Source: Monoplex corrugatus (taxonomy: Eukaryota > Mollusca > Gastropoda > Littorinimorpha > Ranellidae). From it: a stretch of DNA of 64,000 bases. Where the stretch lies: contig JAPXFY010000031.1 of the NCBI GenBank assembly GCA_030674185.1, positions 34,197,039 to 34,261,038 on the forward strand, in the 5' to 3' direction. The stretch's first letter is position 1. The number at the start of each line of letters is the position of its first letter. Below, piece by piece: positions 1 through 10,179 of the stretch. The notes under the pieces are model-generated. The model worked only from the letters and a program-made list of their open reading frames with translations, did not search any database and was not told where the DNA came from. The position numbers were made by a program, and so were the translations under genes.

Positions 1-631
1 AAGTCTGTATATAGATCACTAAACAGTGAATCTGCAACACCACCAAAATTCTTGCAAAACACTCTGGCAGCATTGTGTGCGTGGTGGCAACTGTCACCAT
101 CGACATCCAGCAGTTGAGGTGCTTTCTCACGAATGCGGGTTTCAAGGCCTGACTTTGCTCCCCTCATCACATTACAGGAATCCATCAGAACAGAGAGTAA
201 GTTTGTCCATGGGATGTTGTTTTCTTCCATGACACGGCTGATCTCATCAAAAAGATTCTGTGATGTTACCCTGATGACACTTAAAGACTCGAGGTGACGG
301 ACAACTACCTGGCCAAGATCTGGGGAAAAGTAGCTCACCAGAATTGACAAGACTCTTTGGTGATTCTTACTTGTTGCCTCATCGATATTCATAGAAAATG
401 GTGTCTTCCTCAAATCTTTGACAATCTCCTGTTTCACCAAACCCATAATTCATCTTTGTAGGAAGCTGCCACTCTTCCCAAACTGGCCTCAGAAAGAGAC
501 TTGGGGTCTCTGGCTGTTTCCTTGCACAGATCAAGGAGCGCTGGAGCAAGCTGGAAGGGCAAGGAGTGTTCCGCCATGAATCCAAGAATCATGGCTTCTG
601 AAGTGCATGTCCGGTCTCTGAAACACATCAT
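1..631 (-). pseudogene. hAT-like transposase, catalytic-region exon (partial)
   Basis: On the minus strand this exon-like stretch encodes an IDEAT motif followed by a VLSILVSYFSP strand, then DSCNVMRG and DGDSCHHAHNAA. I recognise this arrangement from hAT-type transposases and their domesticated relatives, where the first acidic residue lies in the IDEAT-like strand. A plausible acceptor (TGTGTTTCAG) sits just above position 631. The reading frame shifts once near 440-475, so the copy is not translatable as it stands. The gene runs off the left edge of the window, so the C-terminal dimerisation region cannot be seen. It belongs with the exons at 1442-1577 and 1954-2236. Family assignment is by motif recall, not alignment. 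Confidence 0.55.
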
Positions 632-752
632 TTTAACAAACTGTTTTAACTACTATACCTATAGCTTAGACTTCAGACTTCTTTATTATCCTCATTAAAA
701 ACACAAAGAAATTTGCTTTGTGGTTGCTTTTACATTCACGTACGAACAAGAG

Positions 753-754
<2 letters not shown>

Positions 755-796
<42 letters not shown>

Positions 797-824
797 GCAC
801 ACATATATATATATATATATATAG

Positions 825-891
<67 letters not shown>

Positions 892-892
892 A
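755..892. repeat. Compound palindromic microsatellite (CA)n(TA)n(TG)n
   Basis: A run of CA repeats passes into three TA tracts separated by GCACACA units and ends in a TG run. The left CA block and right TG block are reverse complements, so the whole tract can fold on itself. It lies in the intron between the second and third hAT exons. The ORFs across it are low-complexity artefacts. Confidence 0.95.
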
Positions 893-1441
893 TACGGTAC
901 ACAGACATGGCAATCACACTCTATAAATCTATGATACAACTTATGACAGCATTTTTTTTGGTTTTTTTTTGGGGGGGGGGAGGGGGGGGAACTTGTTTTA
1001 TTCACTTTAAGAATAAAAACAAAAACAAAAAACAATCAAGTCAAGCAGTCAAATCAATTGATCAAATTCGCATTACAAGAAAAAAAAATCAAGAACATAA
1101 AAGAAAAAAAAAGCTCACCCACATACATATCTTGCATTCATACACACTTGTGCATGCATACAGAACCATGCGTGCGCACAGGCACACAGTGGGTGTTGAG
1201 GGTTCTTCGGGATCCTGGGTTAGCGGATAGCTTCCTCCTTGCTGTGGTCTGGAAGACAGCACTGGGCTTGGGTAGATCACTCGCTGTGATGCTGTGTGTA
1301 TGTTCTATGTGTGTGTCACTGTGTGTGTGCGAGCGCGTGTGCACATATTCTCTTTCTCTTTCTTCTTTTCTGTGTCTTGTCTCTTCATGTCTCTCCTTTT
1401 TTTCCCCATCTGATTCTATGAAAATTTTTTTTTAGGCTTAC
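893..1441. other. Intronic low-complexity sequence
   Basis: No gene is visible. The stretch holds a T/G homopolymer block near 950-990, A-rich sequence near 1010-1110 and scattered TG repeats near 1300-1340. It lies inside the hAT-like transcription unit between its second and third exons. Confidence 0.6.
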
Positions 1442-1577
1442 CCAATTGATACAACTGGTAGTTGTGCAGGAGATGTGGAAGTATCTGCAGACTGAGAAGT
1501 GGAGCTGGAAGTTGAAGCTGCAGGGACATCATAGGAAGAGCTAGCTGAGTGTTTGGGCATTCCATCATGAAAACCAC
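1442..1577 (-). pseudogene. hAT-like transposase, Ser/Thr-rich linker exon
   Basis: A minus-strand exon of 136 nt encodes a Ser/Thr-rich low-complexity linker. It has a good acceptor (a T-run ending in CAG, at 1578-1580) and a GTAAGC donor at 1436-1441. This kind of linker commonly separates the N-terminal zinc finger from the catalytic core in hAT proteins. The junction to the next exon is out of frame as written, which agrees with decay or a missed splice site. Confidence 0.45.
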
Positions 1578-1953
1578 CTGAAAAAAAAGAGAACAAATTA
1601 CAGAAAGAAGAAAGTTTCTGAAATATTGTCTTGAAAGCAGTATCCACTTTTTCCCCGAAATAAATGATAATTAGATCTACTTACATTTATACATGGAAAT
1701 ATACTGTGATATGACATTTAACAAGCTAGAACTTTGCAATTTCACCTACTTGTAAACTATAGGCTCATGAGTTGACTAAACAATGAACTAATTTAATGAT
1801 CCAGAGCCTGGCAAAAGGTTTTCACAATAAAGAATATGCCTAGATTTAATGCAGAAAGAGGATTAACATTCTCTTGATCATGACTGCTCTAGATCTATTT
1901 CTTTATCACTGTGTTAGCATTAAGATTCTGCATATTATCCAAGATCTACTTAC
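1578..1953. other. Intron of the hAT-like gene
   Basis: AT-rich sequence between a GTAAGT donor (read on the minus strand at 1953-1948) and the acceptor at 1578-1580. I see no further features in it. Confidence 0.5.
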
Positions 1954-2236
1954 TTGGTAATATGAAGTTCGAGGCCGCACTCTTCAAACTTTCCCGATGC
2001 TTCTTTGACTTCACATGGTCTGTCAGTCCTCGAAGTCCAGTACTGGAATAGCGGATTTCGCATCTGCATTGTAGGCAATACGCTTTCCCTGCCTCTTCCA
2101 GTTTTCGACACCACCTGTTGTATGGCACATCTTCGTATTTTCTCTCCAGCCACGACCACGACCATTTGTTTATACAATCTTTGTCAAGATCTCTGGCTCT
2201 CGATGCACCCTTCTCGACGATGTCGGCCCGCGACAT
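1954..2236 (-). pseudogene. hAT-like transposase N-terminal zinc-finger exon
   Basis: A minus-strand reading frame begins with ATG at 2236 and ends at a strong GTAAGT donor. It encodes a conserved basic N-terminus (NRWCRKLEE) followed by a BED/C2H2-like finger: C-x2-C at CLQC, then GLRGLTDHVKSKKH supplying the two histidines. In hAT elements such a finger binds the subterminal DNA. The finger residues are intact. The location between the terminal motif at 2548 and the catalytic exon at 1-631 fits the usual gene order. Confidence 0.6.
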
Positions 2237-2248
2237 GATAAGACTTTA

Positions 2249-2760
2249 CTTGCTAAAGTGCAAAGTTGCAAGCAGAAAACACCTCGGAGTCGAATTAATC
2301 GCATTTGAAGAAAACTTCCGGAACTTCGCACAGAATTGTGGGAAGGATAACTCGTGGCCAACTTCGGTAGGAGTTGTTTCCCTTGAACTAAGACCATCCT
2401 TTCGTCTGCTCTGCTCTGCCGTCGATCGCGGTTCTTGGTTTTTTTTTGTTTTGTTTTTTTTTCTTTCGCGGAAGCACTTTGACTTTCCATGAAATGGGAT
2501 CACTGTATTCGCGGATTTCCGCGAAATCGCTGAACTCTAACAGCCCTGAAAACTCGTCGAGGTTTTTTTTTTTTTTTTCGTTGCCGATTTTTTTTCACCG
2601 CTGAATTTTTTTTTTCTGCCGCGGAAATCCTGTCGTTTTCCGCTGAAAATAACGAATCCGCTGAGAATTCCCCAGCCTGAATTATTCACAGTGAAACACC
2701 AATTTGCACTCATATGATCCATGATGAATTTTGATATAGATGTTAACACTCTGAAATCTA
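2249..2760. other. hAT 5' untranslated end and adjoining CG-containing repeat
   Basis: No gene. The part up to 2548 is the presumed hAT leader and subterminal region. From 2549 to 2690, T-runs alternate with CGCTGA and CGCGGAAATCC motifs that resemble the subterminal sequence at 2510-2540, as if a second, degenerate end lies beside the first. Confidence 0.4.
2528..2548 (-). repeat. Candidate hAT 5' terminal inverted repeat
   Basis: Read on the minus strand the element appears to begin CAGGGCTGTTAGAGTTCAGC. Many hAT elements start CAGGG. It lies about 290 bp upstream of the transposase ATG, where the left end should be. The partner end lies outside the window, so neither the inverted repeat nor the 8-bp target duplication can be confirmed. 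Confidence 0.5.
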
Positions 2761-2763
2761 CGC

Positions 2764-2996
2764 GCCAAGTGAAGAGCACGGTTGGAGATCACGTGGCTCA
2801 GCTGCCACAATGCAATATGTTGGGATAGTATTACCCACGATGCAATACGTGGCTCTGAAGTGGCGCACTCTGATTGGTCGGATAAGGTTCATTCAGTGAC
2901 GTAGGAGTCTAGACACGCTATGACGTGTTATCATAATGACGTAGAGGATTAGTGATAATCATGACGTGTTATCATGATGACGTAGGGGATTAAGAT
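2764..2996. repeat. TGACGT-rich repeat related to the 10.2-11.0 kb module
   Basis: This stretch shares AGTATTACCCACG and TGGCTCT with 10539-10562, and GACGTAGGGGATTA with 10887-10899. From about 2920 there are two direct copies of an ATGACGTGTTATCAT unit, each followed by ATGACGTAG. It has no ORF. The resemblance suggests that the two regions descend from one dispersed element. Confidence 0.6.
2821..2837 (+). other. Origin-like hairpin with TAGTATTAC
   Basis: TGGG (2821-2824) can pair with CCCA (2834-2837), leaving ATAGTATTA in the loop. The nonamer TAGTATTAC (2826-2834) fits the NANTATTAC motif at which CRESS-DNA Rep proteins nick. The stem is only 4 bp, so structure alone is weak support. 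The shared context with the hairpin near 10540 is the main reason to list it. Confidence 0.35.
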
Positions 2997-3305
2997 TATG
3001 GGTCTGTCTGTTAGTTAAAATACACAGCAGTCCTATGGGATACCTCTCAGCGGTCATCACAGTTCTCCACGAACACCATCTTTCGGAGCCATCTTGTCCA
3101 CACCCAGCGAGAGGGAGAGAGGAAAAGAGAGAGAGAGGCTGTGCGGGAGAGAGAGAGAGTGAGCAAGGAATATCGGGAGCACGGTAGAGAGCGAGAGTAT
3201 GGTTGGGGTGGGGCAAGAGAGTGAGAGTATGAGTAAGAGTATGTGCAAGCGTGATAGAATTTGATAGTAGAGAAACTGAGTGGTTGAGAGAGGGAGTGTG
3301 TTTGG

Positions 3306-3307
<2 letters not shown>

Positions 3308-3360
<53 letters not shown>
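3308..3360. repeat. (TG)n microsatellite
   Basis: Pure TG dinucleotide run, preceded by an AG-rich tract at 3100-3300 and followed by a short AG run. Confidence 0.97.
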
Positions 3361-3362
<2 letters not shown>

Positions 3363-3399
3363 GAGAAAGAGAGAGAAAATATTTTTGTATGATTGTCAC

Positions 3400-3608
3400 T
3401 ATTTTTAGTAATATCTGAATTTACTATGTTAATATGTCTTGTTGAACGTAAATTTTATGTTTTATGTTATATAGTGTTAGCAGCGGTATGTTTAAATTTT
3501 ATGTTGGTGTATCTATTTGTATTTAGTTATATACTGATTTTATGTGAAGCGCTTTGTGCTCTGGAAAGCGCTATATAAATTGCCTTTATTATTATTATTA
3601 TTATTAAT
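3400..3608 (+). repeat. LINE 3' tail (L2/CR1-type) ending in (ATT)n
   Basis: The segment ends GAAAGCGCTATATAAATTG followed by ATT repeats. The GCGCTATATAAAT plus ATT-repeat ending matches the tail of the L2/CR1-type element at 57.4-59.1 kb in this window. No coding sequence remains. Confidence 0.6.
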
Positions 3609-4540
3609 GTCAGTATGCCAGTTTACTGCACCACACTGCGATGGTTCTTCAGTAACTGTTCCCAGTATGTTGTCATCCTCTTCCAGGTGTCCAACATCAG
3701 TCTTGGTTCTACACATTGCTGCATAGTGACCTGTTTTGCTGCACTTTCTGCACTGAGCATCTTTGGCTGGGCAGTCCTGTCTACTATGAGATGGATGTTT
3801 TCCACACCTTGTGCATTTTCTTGTTTTGCCTGTAGATTTTCATTCTTTCCACTTTCTCGCTGAGTTGGCTTTGAATGGTTGTTTTTATTGGCTCCTCTGT
3901 TGAACAAACGCTGTACCCGTGCAGTGTCACCCTCAGATGACATTGACTCAAGCTACTGCTTTGAACTTTCATAAGCTCTTCCAATAGTTAAACATTTGTC
4001 TAGTGTCAACTATTTGTCTTCCAGGAGTTTTTGTCTCAAACCCTCATCTCTTACTCCAACGTCACCTTGGTCTCTGATCAGCCTTTCTTCAAAGGCATCA
4101 AACTTGCATGTTTTAGCTAACTTTCTCAGTGCTGCTATGTATGCCTCAATCGACTCTGACGCTTCCTGTTTTCTGAGATGGAATTTGTAGGACTCAAATG
4201 CCTCATGGGTGTCCCCAACAAAGAATTCTTCAAGTTTATCCATGACTTTCTTCAGGTCGTTTCTATTAGCCTCAACCTCAAACTTCAGATTGTCATAGAT
4301 TTCACATGCATCTGGTCCAAACGTTGCTAGAAAGACAGCAACCTGATAGTCTTGATCTTCCTCCTTGTTCAGTCTGCTTGCTACAGCATAGTTTTCAAAC
4401 TGTCTTTTAAATCTTTTCCAGTTCTGTGACAAATTACCTTCCAGACACATCTTTTCTGGAGCTGGCACATTAGCAGTAAACCGTTTTACAGGAAGGCCAC
4501 TTGGCTGACTTCTTCCACTCGTTTCAGTCATCTCTCTCAA
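3607..4540 (-). pseudogene. Gypsy-type gag remnant with zinc knuckles
   Basis: On the minus strand, 4540-4010 encodes a 176-residue capsid-like domain with the NWKRFKRQFENYA start and YKFHLRKQEASESIEAYIAALRKLA region that I know from Ty3/Gypsy Gag proteins. A stop and frame change near 4000 follow. About 3810-3720, in another frame, come two cysteine clusters: a non-canonical one (CTRCGKHPSHSRQDC) and a canonical CCHC knuckle (CRKCSKTGHYAAMC) of the nucleocapsid. The sequence stops at the LINE tail at 3608, so protease, RT and integrase are missing. No LTR pair was found. Confidence 0.75.
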
Positions 4541-4761
4541 TCAATAGAAAAGATCATTACTTACGATAATCTTCTCTTGATATTTTTCTTGATGATCTGA
4601 CTTGCTGACCACCTATCTGAACCATGTAACGTTCGCTAACGTAAATAAAAGCAGACCAGGCGTGGTTAGGAGCGTCCGTTGGTATAATCTCGGTAACTAA
4701 GGCAAACGTTATTATCAATACGAGAATATCGTAGTTACGCAAGGGAGCTTACTCTACAATA
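4541..4761 (-). other. Probable Gypsy 5' leader
   Basis: Non-coding sequence directly upstream of the gag start on the minus strand. It could be leader plus LTR remnant. I could not identify a primer-binding site or LTR ends in it. It stops where a SINE/LINE-type tail begins at about 4762. Confidence 0.3.
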
Positions 4762-5288
4762 GGGTTCTAGTGGTCAGCTGGGCTATAAGCAATATGAACT
4801 GAATGTGAGAAGCCTGTGGCAGGAGGATTGGAATAAACAGGTAAACTTTTCCAAAATCTGCCCCAGCCTGAAAATAAAATTTCCCATCTGTTGCAGGCAA
4901 CCGTAAGAAAGAGACAGTGTCATGTAGGTTACACATGGGTCACACATCCTACACTCATTCGTACCTTTTAAAAAAAATGAAGCACCGTGGTGTACACCTT
5001 GTGACAAGCTGTTGAGCATCATATGATCAGACACCGTGATTGCTGGGACTTGTGCGATGTGAGACAAGCACTATACCCCAGGGTCCTTAGAGAACCTCTT
5101 CCCAGACGTCCCTCGTGACGCAATTTTCTAGTTTTTGCAAGAGATCAATAGATTTCACCGGTATGATTTTACATCTGAGTGTGGTTTTCTTTATTGCATT
5201 TTAGACTTGCAAGATTAGTAGTGAGCATGGTTTTGAACTGTTTTCTTGTTCTTATTTATGACGTGGTGTTAGCCCTGATATGGCTGTA
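4762..5288 (+). repeat. I-type LINE 3' end (truncated)
   Basis: The stretch from 4800 is a diverged copy of the 3' coding end seen at 14010-14280 (the region encoding the RLHIGHTSYNHSYLL motif), followed by about 230 bp of 3' untranslated sequence. It ends in the recurrent tail GGTGTTAGCCCTGATATGGC. A separate tail fragment with CAGCTGGGCTATAAGCAA precedes it at 4762-4795. The reading frame is broken. Confidence 0.6.
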
Positions 5289-5885
5289 GTAGGGCTAAAC
5301 ACTGCCTTGATCTGTTGTGATACACATCTCACGTGCTGCTATCCAGCGTTTGTTAATGATGGTTACTGCAAGAAACTAAACCTGTGCTAGTATGCTAGAA
5401 ATTTCCTCTTTTCTGTCACTGTCATTGTTTCTTTCTTTCTCCTTTTGTTTTCTGTCATTTCTTCCTATCGGTTTCTGCCTCGCTGATCATTCAGCTGTAT
5501 GTGTTGGATAAAGTCTCAAGTACTTTCTCTTAGGATTGATAATTGGGTATGTGTATTGAGTGCATTTTTGGCTCTAGGGAAATGAGAGATGTGGAAGCAA
5601 TTTAAGGCGATTTAGGCTCGTTTTCATATATGTTTTTGAGCCATTATTTTTGTTAAAATTTGTATTCAGGTATGTTTTTAAAATTCCCTGTGCGATGAAT
5701 TGGATGGAGTGGTCAGCTCCAGAGGCATTTCCTTAGAGTATATGTGCAAATGCATTGATATGTGTACTTTGTCTTTTCCTTTTTCTTCCCTGTTGAAATA
5801 TTGTGTAAGTGTGGAGATGGTTACAGCCCTGATATGGCTCTCCGCAGTCGGCTGGGCTTTAAACAAAAATAACGATAGCAATAAA
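5289..5885 (+). repeat. R1 retroposon copy
   Basis: One of at least six copies of a ~600 bp non-coding repeat, called R1 here. It has TTTTCTGTCACTCTCTTTG near its 5' part, a TTGATAATTGGGTA block in the middle, and ends TATGGCTCTCCGCAGTCGGC then GGGCTTTAAACAA plus A-rich simple repeats. The 5' extension (5290-5395) is shared only with the 26.7 kb copy. The tail is shared with the I-type LINE here, which suggests mobilisation by that LINE. Confidence 0.7.
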
Positions 5886-6117
5886 GAAACTAAAGACATC
5901 ACAAAATTTCCAGAGAAAGCGGTCGTGGCTACTCTGGACGTGGTTGATATGATTATGTTGATCATCAAAAACCATTAGAGACAAAACCACCTAGTCTGAC
6001 GCCCTCCAGTCTCACATCTGTCCACAGTGGCAGTTGGGGTGTTAGTCCTACTGGTGGTACTGGTGGTAGAGGACATGCCCAAGCCACCTTCACCACTGCC
6101 ACCGTCGTTGCTGCTAC
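5886..6117. other. No recognised feature
   Basis: Unique-looking sequence between R1 and the next I-LINE tail. It has no convincing ORF or RNA. Confidence 0.4.
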
Positions 6118-6419
6118 CCAGTTGCTGGGACTTGATGTGAGACATAAGCACTCTTTGGCGGAATCCTTGAAGAACCTCTTCTGAGACGTCCTTCCTGATG
6201 CATTTTCTCCGTTTTTACATGAGATCAATAGATTTCACCTGAGATGATTTCACATCTGAGTATGTTTTTCTTTGATTGCATTTTTAAGACTTGCAAGGTT
6301 AACGGTGAGCATGTTTTTTTTTACTGTTGTCTTTTATGTTAACTGGGCTATCGTTTTTGATGTGGTGTTAGCCCTGGTATGGCTCTAGAGGTTAGCTGGG
6401 CTATAAGCAATATGAACTT
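6118..6419 (+). repeat. I-type LINE 3' UTR fragment with tail
   Basis: Aligns by eye with 5030-5290 and 8430-8714: GAGACGTCC, AGATCAATAGATTTCACC, ACTTGCAAGGTTAACG, then GGTGTTAGCCCTGGTATGGC and GGGCTATAAGCAATATGAAC. Only non-coding 3' sequence remains. Confidence 0.65.
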
Positions 6420-6760
6420 GAACGTGCTGCTGCCCACGGTATCTGTGCTGGTGCTGGTGTAGTCGATAGGATTCATGATGCAAAATGACGCAAAATCCGC
6501 TTTTCAACCCCATTCTTTTTATAGCCACAGACAGACGAAAAGGTCTGAGCATAATCACACCAAACCAGTGCCGTAGGAATAAAAAATAAAAATCAGAAAC
6601 AAAACAAACCTCATTGGTTAGATCTACAACATGCCACAAAACCGATGCCCTAGACAAAAGAATTGGTCTATTTCAGATTGCTTATCACTTATCTATGACG
6701 TGCTTATCTGTGACGCGTCCTTATCCGGATTATGATCCGCCTTGCCTATTTAACGTTAAG
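6420..6760 (+). repeat. ~330 bp dispersed repeat, copy 1
   Basis: Paralogous to 27318-27650. Both begin with CTGCTGCCCAC and a GGTGCTGGTG run, then share CAAAATGACGCAAA, CAGACAGAC, GCATAATCACAC and CAACATGCCACAAAACCG. Each follows an I-LINE tail directly, so the pair looks like one composite unit that was duplicated or retroposed together. Confidence 0.65.
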
Positions 6761-6861
6761 GTATCCCATGTTCATGATGATGTCCACCAAGTCTGTACAG
6801 TTTCTCGTCACGGCCTTCCTCATGGCCTCAGTAAACCCGTTGTCCGGTTCATCCATCTTGC

Positions 6862-7835
6862 TGGTTTGTTCTCCTTTCTTTTATGGAATCACACTTAATT
6901 TAAGTTGTCGACAGTCGACGCCAGATAGCAGAAAGCTCTGGGAAGAGCTGAACCAAGGGCGACTACTGGCTGTAACCAAATGGTTTGCGAGAAGGTCATC
7001 TCGGGTGTGCCGCGAGTTTGAGAGTAGGTCATCTCCGGTGTGCTGCGAGAAGCGGCCACTCCCTTCTATGGGTGTAAACGCCGCACAGCGTATAAGTTGC
7101 ATGGGTATGAAAGGGTATGTTCTTTTCATCATTTGATGTGAGTTTGGACCCGCAACACACACATACACAGAGGTACAGACACAAAACACACACAGACACA
7201 CACTCACAGCGCTCACACTTAATGGGCTGTGTGCAGAGATGCTCCGGTTCAATTGTTTGTACAAGGTGTCAGTCAGTGTGATGATGTAAGAACCTTACTG
7301 CACATAGCTGACACTTGCAAGAGAACTATACGGAACCAGTGTCCAGCCTGGTTTGTTCTTTCTTTTATGGAATCACACTTAATTTAAGTTGTCGACAGTC
7401 GACGCCAGATAGCAGAAAGCTCTGGGAAGAGCTGAACCAAGGGTGACTACTGGCTGTAACCAAATGGTTTGCGAGTAGGCCTAGGTCATCTCGGGTGTGC
7501 CGCGAGTTTGAGAGTAGGTCATCTCCGGTGTGCTGCGAGAAGCGGCCACTCCCTTCTATGGGTGTAAACGCCGCACAGCGTCCAAGTTGCATGGGTATGA
7601 AAGGGCATGTTCTTTTCATCATTTGATGTGAGTTTGGACCCGCAACACACACATACACAGAGGTACAGACACAAAACACACACAGACACAGACACACACT
7701 CACACTTATGGGCTGTGTGCAGAGATGCTCCGGTTCAATTGTTTGTACAAGGTGTCAGTCAGTGTGATGATGTAAGAACCTTACTGCACATAGCTGACAC
7801 TTGCAAGAGAACTATACGGAACCAGTGTCCAGCCT
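6862..7835 (+). repeat. Tandem duplication, two ~487 bp units
   Basis: Unit 1 (about 6862-7348) and unit 2 (about 7349-7835) share TTTTATGGAATCACACTTAA, GTCGACAGTCGACGCCAG, the (ACACAG)n stretch and the CTTACTGCACATAGCTGACA block. They are nearly identical, differing by short indels such as a GCCTA insertion near 7479 and loss of a CAGCG segment near 7700. Each unit holds two copies of GTCATCTCSGGTGTGC. The near identity points to a recent event. Confidence 0.9.
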
Positions 7836-8002
7836 GTCCAGTACTTCATCGCCTGGTCGACCTTGGGGAGCTTCCATATGAGTTCATCATCACTGCAGAT
7901 CCCAATCCCAAGCGTTTTGTCGTTGCTGATAATGGTTTCCATGGATATGACAGAATTCTTGTGTTTTTACAAAAATTATGCATTTACTTGCAATTAATAT
8001 AA
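7728..8002 (+). CDS. Possible exon of unknown host gene
   Basis: After an acceptor-like TGTGTGCAG at 7719-7727, a plus frame stays open for about 90 codons. It encodes a Cys-containing segment (NQCPACPVLHRLVDLGELPY) and then ITADPNPKRFVVADNGFHGY. Composition and lack of repeats look protein-coding. The first part of this exon is present again in duplication unit 1 (7243-7347) and stops there at the duplication junction. I do not recognise the protein. No strong donor follows, so it could also be an old captured fragment. Confidence 0.25.
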
Positions 8003-8032
8003 TCAATGAAACTAACATACTGTTAGTAATGG

Positions 8033-8112
8033 GTGAGTTTTATCACTATATGTTTTAATCTCTCACCTACAGGTGAGTTTTATCACTATATGTCTTAATC
8101 TCTCACCTACAG
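8033..8112 (+). repeat. 40 bp tandem duplication bounded by GTGAGT and CTACAG
   Basis: Two units, 8033-8072 and 8073-8112, differ at one base. Each starts with a donor-like GTGAGT and ends with an acceptor-like ACCTACAG. See findings. Confidence 0.85.
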
Positions 8113-9035
8113 TCACTTCCCCTGTGGAGATTGGGGGCTCTTTCAGTATGAATAGTATCCACACCTTCAGGAAATTCTGTGCTAGAAATTTCGTCTTTTC
8201 TGTCACTCTCTTTGTTTCTGTCTTCCTCCTTTTGCTTTCTGTGATTTCTTCCTATCATTTTCTGCCTTGCTGGTCCATTCATCTTAGTGTTCAATAAAGT
8301 GTTACATGTACCTACTTTCTCTTAGGATTGGTAATTGGGTACCTGTATTATGTACACTCATTCGTACCTTTTCGAAAATGAAGCACCATGGTGTATAGCA
8401 TGTGACGAGCCGTTGAGCATCAGACACCCCCTTGTTTTCTGGAGTCGTACAATGCGAAACAAAAGCACTATACATCGGACTCCTTAAAGAACCTCTTCAA
8501 AGACGTCCCACCTGATGCAGTTATGCCGTTTTTGTTTTTACAAGAGATCAGTAGATTTCACCTGATATAATTTTACGGCTTTTTTCTTTAATTGCATTTT
8601 AGACTTGCAAGGTTAACGATGAGCATGGTTTTTAACTGTTGCCTTTTATCTTAATGTGGTGTTAGCCCTGATATGGCTGTAGTAGTCAGCTGGGCTATAA
8701 GCAATTTGAACTAACTTTTGAAATGAATTTTTGTCTCTAGGGAAATGAGACATGCAGAAGCAGTGCTAGGTAATTTAGGCCCGTTTTTATTTTTGTTTTA
8801 CTGTTCTTAGTTATGTTTGAATTTGTCTTCAGTTATGTTTTTTAAAACCGCTGTGTGGTAAATTAGGCGGAGTAGTCGACGCTGGGGACGTCACCTTGGA
8901 TTATGTGCTGGAATGTATTGATATGTGTACTTAAGTTTTTCTTTTTCCCCCCCTGTTGAAGTATTGTGTATGTTTTGAAACGGTTATAGCCCTGATATGG
9001 CTGTACACTGTCGACTGGGCTTTAGACAGAACAAT
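8113..9035 (+). repeat. R1 retroposon copy split by an I-LINE insertion
   Basis: R1 runs from 8113 to about 8346, is interrupted by I-LINE 3' sequence (about 8347-8714, ending GGGCTATAAGCAATTTGAAC), and resumes with GTCTCTAGGGAAATGAGA to its tail at 9035 (GTCGACTGGGCTTTAGACA). The order shows that the LINE inserted after R1 was in place. Confidence 0.75.
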
Positions 9036-9454
9036 AACAATGACATACAGTCACTCTTTTTTCAGGACTGATATTCTTGATGGAATTGAAATGAATAACC
9101 AGTCGAATGATGACCTATGATTCAGGAATACACGAAAAGAACTTCTGATTACAACTTGGACTAACATCAGAATTTTTGTCAGGCTGAGCCAGAAGACAAT
9201 CCATATGAAAACATTGCCTACAACAAGATCTAGATGGTGTTGCACTGTGAGTTACAGCATGATTTTTCATTTGAAATTTAACAGATTTCGCGATGACCGT
9301 TATAGGAGGCGTGCTTGGGCTCAGAAACACAAGAGGCAGGCCAAGCGTTTGGGCCTATACAGACGGTCGACGCACAGAAACACAATAGATACTCATCGTG
9401 CGTGGGCCATAAAATTTTTCTAGAAATGAAGGAAATTAGTATGGTGTTGTTTCT
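9036..9454. other. Unassigned sequence left of the Rep remnant
   Basis: Contains one diverged copy of the GAGCCAGAA...CAATCCA repeat (R3 family, about 9180-9260) and a plus-strand Arg-rich short ORF ending at 9423, convergent with the Rep frame. No function is assigned. Confidence 0.35.
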
Positions 9455-10179
9455 TTATGCGAGACCGAGGATGTCGGCTGGGTCTTGAGCTTGAATGAAT
9501 TCCATGATTTCTTGGAAGTCGTCTGTGTTGTAGTATGTTGGGTCGATTGATGGTGTAGCTGGTTGTGAGAAAGGACTTTGTTGTAGGATGTCAGTGTCTT
9601 GTCTTGTGAGTGTAGTATCTTGTTTTTTCTTGGCATCAGCTTCGAGTTTGCTTTTGAGAGTATCGATGTAGACAATTTTGTAACGATCTTTGCTGAGTTT
9701 TGTATCGTCAGGTGGAGTGTTCATCAGAACGACGACTTTGCATGGGAAGAAACATCTCATTTGTGACTCGTATTTTTTGGAGAATGCCATTCCGTTCTTC
9801 AATGTTTCGATTAAGCCGTAGTTGATTTTGTCGACCATGTCTCGAACCATGTCGAAGATGACAATGTGTTGATAGTCGTATGCGTACATGACGTCGTGGT
9901 AACTGGTAGAGTTTGTGTAGAAAGCGCCCTTTGTTGCAACGAGGTATTTGGCTAAGAGTGTTTTCCCTTGATTCCGTTCTTCGTCAACAACGAACAAAAT
10001 TTGTCTGTCATCCTGCATGGTTGTCTGTTGTGTAACGTACTTCTGCCAAGGTCTAAGTTGTACTTCTGCCATTTTTATTTTGAAGTAATCTCTTGCTTCA
10101 TCGTTCTTAATGTCTTTGATTGAATCTCTCAGTTGTTTCTTTCTTGATATGTAGTCAACTCCGAATTCTTCAATGAGTT
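9455..10179 (-). pseudogene. CRESS-DNA-virus-type Rep helicase domain, copy 1 (5'-truncated)
   Basis: Minus-strand frame, open from the stop at 9455 up to the repeat boundary at 10179. It carries the superfamily 3 helicase motifs of CRESS-DNA Rep proteins in order: a Walker A-like RNQGKTLLAKY (the expected glycine is Arg), a YHDVMYAY segment, Walker B in HIVIFDMVRD, KNGMAFSKKYES, and motif C in VVVLMNTPPD. A ~60-residue Gln/Asp/Pro-rich tail follows. Codons upstream of the first ATG (10072) align with copy 2 at 17.3-17.8 kb, so the ATG is not the true start. The HUH endonuclease half is absent, cut off exactly where the direct repeat begins. In CRESS viruses this ATPase unwinds DNA during rolling-circle replication. 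Here it is best read as an endogenous remnant, or part of a Rep-bearing mobile element. Confidence 0.85.

Noticed and set aside
9205..9423. Arg-rich short ORF convergent with the Rep frame, as a capsid-like gene
   Set aside because: Basic stretch only, about 50 residues, with no jelly-roll-length frame. It overlaps an R3 repeat copy. Convergence alone is not enough.
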